A DNA stretch of 9,926 nucleotides from Christensenella sp. UBA1782 (GTDB lineage Bacteria; Bacillota; Clostridia; Christensenellales; DTU072), in the NCBI GenBank assembly GCA_002315475.1, contig DCGI01000004.1, positions 1-9,926 of the forward strand, in the 5' to 3' direction. The notes under the pieces were generated by a model that was given only the letters and a program-made list of their open reading frames with translations, did no database searches and was not told the DNA's origin. The position numbers and the translations under genes are program-made. This document shows positions 1 through 8,500 of this stretch, one piece after another. Each line of letters starts with the position of its first letter. Within the stretch, counting starts at the first letter, position 1.

Positions 1-646
1 CTCGCAGGACGGCGTATACGATGGCGAACGTTCCGCTGACGCTTTGACAAAGGAAAGTCGCCCACGCCACCCCTTCCACGCCCAAACGGAATACGGCGAC
101 GAAAAGAATGTCGATGACGACGTTGGCGACCGAAGATACGGCGAGAAGAAGAAAAGCCGTACCCGAGTTTCCCAAAGCCGAAAAAATGCCTTCGGCTACG
201 TTGTACAGGAGAAGAAACAAAGAACCGCCGATATAGACGTACAGATACTTTTGAGACCACTCGAAAATTTCGGACGGTGTTTGAATCAAACGAAGAAGGG
301 GGGTTAGGCAGGCGTAGGACACAGCCATAAGGATACCGCCTAAAACGATGGCGAACAGGACGGCGGTTTTTACTGCCGAACGGACTCCCGCCCAATCTTT
401 GGCGCCGAAGTATTTTGCCACGATGACCGACGTGCCTATATTCAGACCGAAAGCAAAGGCTATCAAAAGAAGGGTTATTTCGTAGGCATTGCCGACGGCG
501 GCAAGCCCGGCGGTTCCCACCCACCGCCCCGCAGTAAAACTGTCGGCAACGTTGTATGCCTGTTGAAAGAGAATACTCCCGAACAGAGGTATCACGTATT
601 TTATCAGAGAGGGAAAGGTTTTCCCGACTGTCAAATCTTTTTCCAT
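1..646 (-). CDS. MATE-family multidrug/organic cation efflux transporter, N-terminal half (partial)
   Basis: Reading the minus strand from the ATG at 646 gives 215 codons without a stop before the left edge, so the 3' half is missing; MATE proteins are usually about 450 residues with 12 membrane helices in two six-helix bundles, and only the first bundle is seen here. Family hallmarks are visible: MEKDLTVGK at the start, P20 followed by Q28-Q29-x-Y-N32-x-x-D35 and G40 in helix 1, LAAVG at 48-52, KYFGAKD at 78-84, and EGIFSALGNSG (152-162) followed by N175-x-x-x-D179, which match the conserved N-lobe pattern of MATE exporters. The family exports drugs or metabolites across the cytoplasmic membrane using a Na+ or H+ gradient; the substrate cannot be read from sequence. 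The start is supported by the typical N-terminus and by an in-frame stop upstream at 691-689. No Shine-Dalgarno sequence is visible. It is divergent from the NSS symporter. Confidence 0.93.
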   Translation of the reverse strand, partial: MEKDLTVGKTFPSLIKYVIPLFGSILFQQAYNVADSFTAGRWVGTAGLAAVGNAYEITLLLIAFAFGLNIGTSVIVAKYFGAKDWAGVRSAVKTAVLFAIVLGGILMAVSYACLTPLLRLIQTPSEIFEWSQKYLYVYIGGSLFLLLYNVAEGIFSALGNSGTAFLLLAVSSVANVVIDILFVAVFRLGVEGVAWATFLCQSVSGTFAIVYAVLR

Positions 647-655
647 ATCGACAAT

Positions 656-683
656 ATTATATACGAACCGATGAAAAAAGCAA
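656..683 (-). promoter_or_regulatory. Putative promoter of the MATE gene, giving a nearly leaderless mRNA
   Basis: On the minus strand there is a TTGCTT -35-like box (683-678), a 16-base spacer and a perfect TATAAT -10 box (661-656). Only 9 bases separate the -10 box from the ATG at 646, so transcription would start within a few bases of the start codon. This fits the lack of a Shine-Dalgarno sequence before the MATE gene. A further upstream promoter cannot be excluded. Confidence 0.5.
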
Positions 684-701
684 TTTTTTTACAAGGATTA
701 T

Positions 702-730
702 TTGACTTTTTTTTCCCTATATGATACTCT
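702..730 (+). promoter_or_regulatory. Putative promoter of the NSS symporter gene
   Basis: TTGACT (702-707) is a good -35 box. The -10 is weaker: GATACT at 723-728 (15-base spacer) or TACTCT at 725-730 (17-base spacer). The transcript would start near 735 and have a leader of about 30 bases. It lies beside, but does not overlap, the divergent MATE promoter. Confidence 0.45.
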
Positions 731-752
731 ATCAAGTATTATTATTTTTATA

Positions 753-757
753 AGGAG
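753..757 (+). promoter_or_regulatory. Ribosome binding site that fixes the NSS start
   Basis: AGGAG lies 7 bases before the ATG at 765. It favours that ATG over the in-frame ATG at 702, which falls on the promoter -35 box and would add 21 residues unlike any NSS N-terminus. Confidence 0.85.
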
Positions 758-764
758 TTTTTTT

Positions 765-2324
765 ATGAAAGAACAGAAAAGAGCCACTTGGGCTTCCCGC
801 AGTACGTTTATACTTGCGGCTATCGGTTCCGCCGTCGGACTCGGAAACGCATGGCGTTTTCCCGGACTCGTTGCCAAACACGGGGGCGGAGCGTTTATTC
901 TTGCTTACATCCTCGCCATGTTGGTTATCGGTATTCCGCTTTTGATGATGGAAATATCGGTCGGGCGTAAAACCCGTCAGGGTGCACCGGGAGCACTGCG
1001 TGCGATGAACAAAAAATTGGAGCCGATCGGTTGGGCGGCTACCGCAAACGCCTTCGTGATAGCCGTCTATTACGCCGTGGTTTTCGCATGGGTCATCATG
1101 ATGGCGATTTTCTCTTATAAATTTGCCGGTATCACCGGTGTCGCCGATGCCAATACGCAGGCAAAGGGAATATGGGCGAACCTTATACAAACGACGGGTA
1201 CCACTTCGGGGTACGAAATCATATCTTCTCCCGTCGTTCTGTGCCTTTTTATCGCTTGGGGCTTTATTTATTTTTGCATCAGAAACGGGGCGCAATCGGT
1301 CGGAAAAGTGGTAAAATATACCGTTTTTGCACCGGTAGTCTGTCTTGTGATTATGGCGATAAAGGGCTTTACCATGCCCAACGTGGGCGCCGCCATGTCC
1401 ACCCTTTTCGTACCCGATTGGCATGCATTCGGCGATGCCACGCTTTGGATTGATGCCGTAGGACAGGTGTTTTACAGTCTGTCCGTCATGATGGCGATTA
1501 TGTTTGCGTACGGTTCCTTTTTGGATGAAAAGTCCAATATTGCCGTCGATACGATGATTATCGCATTTTCGGACTTCTTTATTTCCATGCTGTCCGCCAT
1601 CGTTTTGTATACCACGATGTACGGGGTAGGTATGACCACTTCGGATATGTCCGCTTCGGGTATTTCCACGGCGTTTATCATTTATCCTACCGCCATCGTC
1701 AACCTTTCTTCCAACGGCGTCGTCAACGCTCTGTTCGGGTTCGTGTTCTATTTCTGTCTTTGTACCCTTGCCATCGACTCGGCGTTTTCCATCATCGAAG
1801 GGGTTTCTACCGCCGTGTCCGACAAGTTCTTGCTGGATCGCAAAAAGACCACCATCATCGCTTGTATTATTGCGGGGATTGCGTCCATTTGGTTTACCAC
1901 CGGTGCGGGACTCGCCTGGTTGGATATCGTGGATAATTGGTGTAACTCGTACAGCCTCGTTCTCGTAGGCGTTATGGAATCGATCGGCGTGGCGTGGTTC
2001 TTTAAGCTGAAAAAAGTTTGGGAAGAGGTCAACAGAAATACCAAAAAGTTCAGGATGCCCAAGTGGTGGTTCTACGCTTCGATAAAGTTTATAGCACCTT
2101 TGGTGCTGGCGGCGTTTTTCGTCTGGAATATCGTCGATTTGTTCCTCAATAAGGGCGGCATTTACGGCAATGCGGACGGATACTCGATCGCAAGCAACGT
2201 TATCGGAGGATGGCTCATTATGGCACTCGTCTTTGCGAGCGGGTTCTTTGTGAAGTTGATAGTCAAGCGGAAGAAGAAAAAGGGTTTTGTCGAACCCGAT
2301 CCGAAATGGGACGATATTCACTGA
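765..2324 (+). CDS. Neurotransmitter:sodium symporter (NSS/SLC6) family amino-acid transporter
   Basis: Complete gene of 519 codons. The N-terminus carries the family signature: W9-A-S-R, then GSAVGLGNAWRFP (21-33) for the unwound first helix, KHGGGAFILAY (38-48) and GIPLLMMEISVGR (56-68). About 12 hydrophobic helices are seen (roughly 12-36, 42-66, 92-118, 155-172, 182-202, 232-254, 262-288, 312-345, 362-382, 392-412, 437-460, 475-500), with a Lys-rich cytoplasmic C-terminus. NSS proteins import amino acids or related solutes with Na+. Gly25 stands where monoamine transporters have an Asp that binds the amine, which favours an amino-acid substrate; the exact one is unknown. Sodium-site residues N28, S238 and S339 are present. 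By hand alignment Y48, Q234, S238 and S274 match the chloride-site residues of animal transporters, with D270 replacing the usual Asn; helix 8 has an animal-like IDS (337-339). The gene is monocistronic: own promoter, RBS and terminator. Confidence 0.96.
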   Translation: MKEQKRATWASRSTFILAAIGSAVGLGNAWRFPGLVAKHGGGAFILAYILAMLVIGIPLLMMEISVGRKTRQGAPGALRAMNKKLEPIGWAATANAFVIAVYYAVVFAWVIMMAIFSYKFAGITGVADANTQAKGIWANLIQTTGTTSGYEIISSPVVLCLFIAWGFIYFCIRNGAQSVGKVVKYTVFAPVVCLVIMAIKGFTMPNVGAAMSTLFVPDWHAFGDATLWIDAVGQVFYSLSVMMAIMFAYGSFLDEKSNIAVDTMIIAFSDFFISMLSAIVLYTTMYGVGMTTSDMSASGISTAFIIYPTAIVNLSSNGVVNALFGFVFYFCLCTLAIDSAFSIIEGVSTAVSDKFLLDRKKTTIIACIIAGIASIWFTTGAGLAWLDIVDNWCNSYSLVLVGVMESIGVAWFFKLKKVWEEVNRNTKKFRMPKWWFYASIKFIAPLVLAAFFVWNIVDLFLNKGGIYGNADGYSIASNVIGGWLIMALVFASGFFVKLIVKRKKKKGFVEPDPKWDDIH

Positions 2325-2352
2325 AATCGCCCTAAAAAGCAAAAAAACAAGC

Positions 2353-2388
2353 AAAAACGGACGTGGCGGAAGGCTGCGTCCGTTTTTT
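2353..2388 (+). terminator. Intrinsic terminator of the NSS gene
   Basis: The perfect arms AAAAACGGACG (2353-2363) and CGTCCGTTTTT (2377-2387) enclose a 13-base loop and end in a run of six T (2383-2388), 28 bases after the stop codon. The A-run on the left arm means it could also stop transcription from the other strand, although no convergent gene is present. Confidence 0.9.
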
Positions 2389-2435
2389 AAGCCTAAAAAA
2401 AGTTATTTTATTCGTTATTTTTATTTATTTTTCCG

Positions 2436-2463
2436 TTGACATTATTTTTTTACAAGCTATAAT
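2436..2463 (+). promoter_or_regulatory. Strong sigma-A-type promoter of the giant surface-protein gene
   Basis: Perfect TTGACA (2436-2441), 16-base spacer, perfect TATAAT (2458-2463). A second TATAAT lies at 2465-2470, 7 bases on, but is badly spaced from the -35 box. Expected transcription start is near 2470, giving a leader of about 50 bases. Both boxes match consensus, so constitutive and strong expression is likely; no operator is recognised. Confidence 0.85.
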
Positions 2464-2482
2464 ATATAATATATAAGACTTT

Positions 2483-2497
2483 GGGCATACTATGCCC
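2483..2497 (+). repeat. Small inverted repeat in the 5' leader of the giant gene
   Basis: GGGCAT-ACT-ATGCCC forms a 6-bp stem with a 3-base loop about 13 bases after the predicted transcription start and ends 9 bases before the RBS. It may act as a 5' stabilising hairpin or an operator. It is too far from a T-run to be a convincing terminator. Confidence 0.5.
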
Positions 2498-2506
2498 TTT
2501 AGAAAA

Positions 2507-2512
2507 AAGGAG
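2507..2512 (+). promoter_or_regulatory. Ribosome binding site of the giant gene
   Basis: AAGGAG with a 6-base spacer to the ATG at 2519. The strong match and spacing fix the start of the long reading frame. Confidence 0.88.
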
Positions 2513-2518
2513 CTTTTT

Positions 2519-5500
2519 ATGGAACAAAAAGATTTCGTTGAAGTGAACTTGGCTACACGAAACGCCACCGACGTCGTACCGGAAAACGATGCCGCCGGCG
2601 AAGCCAACGTCGCCGAACCCGTCGTAAACGAAAGCGTAGTCGAAAACACGGAAGCCGAAACGGTGGAATATGTTTTCGGAAACTCTTCCGACGACCTGAA
2701 CGGTGCGGAACGTGAAAGCGGAAAAGGCCGCAAAGCGAAGAGCGGAGATGCGAAGAAGAAGAGAAACTGGCGAGTCGGTATCATCTCTCTTTTGACCGCT
2801 ATCGTCATCGCTGCTTTGGTGTGCGGACTTATCTTCCGTTTTCAAAAACCCGATACGCCGGTCGATCCCGTCGAAACGAAGATTAGTATTTTCGAGAAAC
2901 AACTCTCCGAATACAAACTTGCTTCGGACTACGTCTTGACGAAAGAGGACTTCGATTGTATCGGAACCGACATCGGAAAGATGGCTCTGAACGGAGAAAT
3001 CTGCATCGATCTCAATGGAAAAGTATTGGATCTGGGCGGATACGATTTGAGTATTCTTGCGGAAGAGTCGGGTGCCACCGTTACCTTTAAGAACGGTACG
3101 GTCAAGAACGGCACTTTGAATATCTCCACGAAGGATACGAAGATTATTCGCGAAAAGGTCAAATTCGAGTCCAGTTGTAAATGCAACTTCTCCAAGTACA
3201 GCATTTTCCAAAATCGTCAAGATACATACGTGTTGCCTTACGGAAAGACCTATACCCTCGATGAAGACGATATGACGTACATCAAGGATATTTCCAAAAA
3301 CAATACGATGCTCTTGAATTATCCCTGCAAAATCGACATCAATAACGGAAAGTTCGATCTCGGCGGATACGAATTCGATATCGTTTCGCTGAATTCTTCT
3401 TCCAAATTGATCGCTTTTGAAAACGGGACGATTACCAACGGAACGTTGCGTGTACAAACGGAAGCAACCGACGTCAAAGTCAACAGCGTCACCTTCACCG
3501 AAACGTGCGATTATTTCTTTGATACCAAGAAAGCCGAAATTGCCTTCTTGAGTTTGTCCGCGCCGCTTTCTTCCGAACGGTTCAGTTCGGTGGGCGGAAC
3601 CATTCGTTTGAGCAACACCGTTGTTTCCGACGCGTTGGTTTTGAAGAGCAATTTGATCGCCGAAAAGAATTCTTCGGTAAAAGCTTTGATTGTTTCCGCC
3701 GAAGACGAAACGCAGGAAAAGATAAAAATCGCTCTTTCCGAAACGCAGGTTCTCGAAAGCCTGACCATTCAAAAAGACGTCGACATCGCCGGTGTCGTCG
3801 ATTGTCCCATTTCCATTGAAGAAAAAGCGACCTTGAACGTTTTGAAGGACACTTCCGCCATTACGGGGGAAACCGAAGAAGAAAAGAAAACCGAAACCAA
3901 ATTAAAAGTCGTCACCGTTAATTCCGAAGCGGCGACGTTGGTGCAGGCAAACCTTTCCACCATTGAAGCCGTTAAGGTTGAGAAGGCAGGGAACGTCACG
4001 CTCGGCGGAAAGGTAAACGCTCTTACCGTAAACGATAAAGCCAACATAAACGTCAGATATTGTTCCATAGTTGACGAAGTTAAAATAAATGATCATGCAA
4101 AAGTAGAATTTAACGGCACCGCCGCTAAAGTCGTCATCAACAGTGAATCTACGGTTACGTTTAATACGCAATCGTACGTTCAGGATTTGAACGTCGGAGA
4201 AAACGCCGGCAACTCCAAAGTAACCATTAACGGACAAGCCGCCGTTGTTTCCGTAGAAGGAAAGAACGCCACCGTAGACGTCAAAGGGGATGCCAAGATT
4301 TCCGTCGTCATCGATAAGACCGAAAACGAAATCTCCAAAATCAGCTATTCCCAAAGAGCCCAAGTCGTTGAAAAACTGACGGGGAAGGAAGGAAGCACCG
4401 ACGACAAGCAAGACGAAGCCAAGAAAGACTTCGTTATGCCTATCTATTATAAGGAATCGGAATGTTCGGACGGAACCGAAGAAGATAACGAAAAGAAGAA
4501 GGGTTCCATTATCTATAAGGAAGGCGGAGAGTACACCGCAGACGGGGAAACTACCGAATCCGAGCTTGCCGCCAAGGATCATATATACACCTACAACGTC
4601 GTCGTTTACCCGACCAATACCAAGACCGGTTTGGGCAGATACACCTGCGTGGATTGCGGCGATCACTTTGACGAAGAAATCCCGATGCGTGAAGTCGTCG
4701 TCTTCGATATCGAATCCATCATGCAGGTTCTCGGCGTCGTTTTGAAAGACGATACCATTGCTTACAATTTGGACGATAACACCAAGTTCCTGTTGGAGTA
4801 TCAAAAAGTCAACGAAGTCATCGAAGAAATTCGTCAATTCTTGTTGGGTGAAACCGCTCAGGGTATTGCCGAAAAGATCAACTTGACCGATATGGTCAAC
4901 AGCTTTGCCGAAACGTTGGAAGGCAAAATGCTTACCGATGAAGAATGTGCTTTGTTCTTGATTCGTGAAGCGGGCATCAACATGACGGTGAAAGACGGTC
5001 TGATTTACGGGAGCGCTTGCTTAGACGTTGCGTTCTTTACCGAACTGGCTTCGGAGGCCGCAGCGAATCTTTCCACCTTGACCAACGACGACGCTCTCTT
5101 ATCCTTATATATAAAGGTATATTGCAAGGGCGAAAAAGCCTATGTAAAATACGACATCCGTGTGATTGACGCGGAAGGAAAAACCATCCACGAAACCAGT
5201 GAAAATATCGGCGAAGTACAGAAAGCCATCGACAAATTGATGCTCGACAGCGGCTTAGGGTTTACCTTGACCGATGCCATCGGTATTTATAACACCATCG
5301 CCACGACCGTCGCCATCATCGACAGCTATAAACTGAGCTTCCAAAAGTACAAAGAATACGCTACCGGTGCCATGGCGCAAGTCATCATCACCAAAGATCC
5401 CGAGTATCTTATTAAAGAGGAAGCCGAAGACTATACGAAGTATAGCGTCGACTTTGAAAAACTCTTTGATTACGTAACCAAGGTCGGCAGAAGTACGGTC

Positions 5501-8500
5501 GGAGAATTGATCGACGAGGCTTTGGGCATAGATGCCACCGATACCTTGTTCACTCTTGCCGAAAAGATTCCCGAAATGAACCTCGGAGAAATCGTAGATA
5601 CCGTTATGCTTGCCGCAAACGAATTCGCCATCGACGAAGAATCTTTGTACGGAGATATTAACCTCCTCCTCGACTCCTTTATCAACGACGTTCCTTACGA
5701 CCTCATCGAAAAAGGTTTGGCGGCTAAAGTTGCCGAAAACGCACAACTTTATTTCGGTAAAGAAGAAGGCGAAGAAGGAGCCGAATACGATATTCGCAGA
5801 GCTTTGGACGAATACGAATACAACACCATTTACGAATTGATTTTCGGAAAGGCGCCCGTTTACGATTATAACGACGAAATGAAGAAAAAATATGCCACCG
5901 AAAAAGATTATTCGGTTGCATTCTACGGTTCGCAAGAATACAAAGACTATTACAACAAAAAGCAAGAAATTATCGGCGGTAACCAAACCGTTGAAGGAAA
6001 GGTCGTTTTCGTAGGCGGTAAATATCAAGACGTCTTGAATACGTACCAAGTGTCCATGGATGCGTCGGTGAAAGAAATCTTCGACGACGTCTACACCTCG
6101 GTATACGAAATCCTGTTGGCTTTGGAAGATATTGACGGTGAAGTATTGCAAGAATACGTCGGAAAAATCGAATCGGAAGCGGTAAGAACGGTTTTGGAAC
6201 CCGTCGTTGAAACGTTGACGCCCGCACTCGTTACCATCAACACCTTCTTGTCTACGGTTGCTCAAGAATTGCCGGACTATAAAGACGAAGAAGGCAACGT
6301 GGAAGCCTACGAAGGTATCACCGATTTCTTCAAGGGATACATAGAAAGTTTGTCCTGTTCGTGGGTAAAACAAGCAGACGGTACCATGACGGCGTTCAAG
6401 GTCGGCTTTGACATCGAAAAGATCGCTTTGAACGTGACGGTGGATTCCGACATAGTCAACGTCAGCATTGCTACCGAATACGGCGACGTCCTCGTAAAAG
6501 TCGGAGACAACGTCGTGGTCGGATTCGACTGTGACGTGTTCGGTATCGAAATCGCCGTAAATAACGAAGGCTTCGAATACTTTAATTTGAAGAAACTCGT
6601 CACCGAATACGGTACTCTTACTTTGAACGTCGGCGACAAGATGCTGAAAGAATTGACTATCACCGACTTTGCTTTCGAAGACTACGCCGGCGGCATCCAA
6701 ATCATCAATAACGAGCTTGTTACCGCTGTATTTACCTCTCCGTACGGCAACCTTGACGTACTGAAGGAAGGTGACTTTATCAGAAAGTTGGAAGCCGACG
6801 TCAATATCGCTTCCATCGGCGAAACGAAGATCGGTTTGACCGGAAAAGCCTCGGTCGTCGATAACGTTTTGAAAGAGTTAAAGATAAACGGTGCTCCCGT
6901 TGACTTTACGATGGATGACGAAGAATGGACGCTTGCCGTAAATTACGATTTGAATAACGGCGGCAAGATCGCCTTGAATTCCGACGGTTTGAACACCCTC
7001 GAAGAAATCAACGCCGCTTTGAAGTATTCCAGAAAGGAAACGGAAAGAACGGAAAATATCGGCGGAAAGGAATATGCCGAAAACAAGCAGAAAGAAGCCG
7101 TCTTAAACTTCCGTTATGCCGTTGACGAAGAATTGACCATCGACGCCAAGCATACCGAAACGACCGACGTCGTTTATGTTAATGCGGAGACCGATAAGGA
7201 ATACAACGCGTCGGAAGATAAAAATGCGAAACACGAAGTAGTGGAAAACTACGTATTCGCAGACAGAACGGTTACGCTCGGACAAATCGAATCCAACCTC
7301 AACTTCGGTTATGCCGGCATCGTGCTTGCTACCGACTTTACGAAGGATATCGAAGCGGTGGAAACGGCAAGCGGTAGTTTGGTCATGGACGAGAAAAACG
7401 TTCTTACCTATACCTATGCCAAGAACAGAGAAAAAATTGACGCCGACGTCGTATATTACACGAGAAACGAAACCGAAGACGTCTATACTTTGAAAATCGA
7501 AGGCGACGATATTAAGGTGACCACCACCGCAAACGCTGCCGGTGCCAACGTCGTTTACGACTATTATTATGACGGCGGTATGGGCTTTGCTATCGAATAT
7601 CAAGATTATATCGTCGAGGTCGCGAACTATGTCGGTTCCGTCGACGACGTAAAACAAAAGATCAATATTGCCATTCCGGAATACGGTACTTTGTACTATA
7701 TGAAGGATGAAGAAGGCACTTACGTTGCCAATGTCGACGCATTCGGCGTATTACTGGAATCGCAATTCGGCAAAGAAACCGTCTTTAACCTCGCTTACGA
7801 CGAAATGTTCGATATAGAATTTGCCAAAGGCGACGAAGATATGGTAGGTCATGCCGAATTCGCCGGTACGGTCGTTTTGGATCTCGAAGGCGGCGACGGA
7901 TTTGACTTTACGATAACCGTTTTGGATGAAAACACCGGAAACGTTACCTATTCGAGCAAAGAAGAATTCTCCTTTACCGTTTCAGCAATGGGATATGAAA
8001 TTGCGGTGGAAAACGAAAAAGGCATGTTGACCGTCGAAGTATACGACGAAAACAACGATGCCTTGACGTTCACAATGAACGGCGGAGAGTACTATGCACA
8101 ACTCATCCTTACCGATAAGTTTGCCGGTGAATTCCGTTACGGCGAAGAAATCCTCGTCGATATGACGGTGGAAGGAATGGGATCGATTTACTTCGATAAA
8201 ACCGATGACAATTTGCAAGCCGAGATTACCTATAAGGATCTTATCGAATTTGCCTACGATAACGGTGCCCACGATATGAACGTGGTGATGGAAGACACCT
8301 ATGAAATTCATGTCTTCCATAAGGGAGAAATCCTGAACGTTACCGCAGAAGCTCTCGATATGTTTACCTTCGATATCTTCAAGACTTCCGAAAAGATCAG
8401 TGCCGACGTAAACTTCGACTATACCTACGACGGTACGTTCAAAATCAATTTGGAAGGTTTGTACGAAGAAGCCAACGACAAGGCGCACGGAAGCTTGATT

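Noticed and set aside
702..764. Longer N-terminus for the NSS protein from the ATG at 702
   Set aside because: That ATG coincides with the likely -35 box and has no RBS. The ATG at 765 has AGGAG at ideal spacing and gives the usual NSS N-terminus.
732..2354. Minus-strand open frame of 540 codons covering the whole NSS gene
   Set aside because: It is exactly antisense to a clear transporter gene, has an Arg/His/Gly/Asn-rich product with no family features, and has no RBS. It comes from the codon bias of the sense strand.
2483..2510. Attenuator or terminator in the leader of the giant gene
   Set aside because: The stem is only 6 bp and is followed by TTTAG, not a T-run; no alternative antiterminator pairing or leader peptide was seen.
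2810..2830. Lipoprotein lipobox around Cys102 of the giant protein
   Set aside because: The residues before the Cys (Ala-Leu-Val) do not fit a lipobox, and an n-region of 85 residues is far too long.
2450..3772. Minus-strand open frame of 440 codons over the promoter and 5' part of the giant gene
   Set aside because: It crosses a consensus plus-strand promoter and RBS, and its product is the low-complexity mirror of the sense codons.
5255..6700. Minus-strand open frame of 481 codons
   Set aside because: Antisense shadow of the giant gene, rich in Phe/Val/Asp from GAA/GAC/GTC sense codons, without RBS or recognisable domains. The frames at 3902-4837, 7103-7657 and 7982-8488 are rejected for the same reason.
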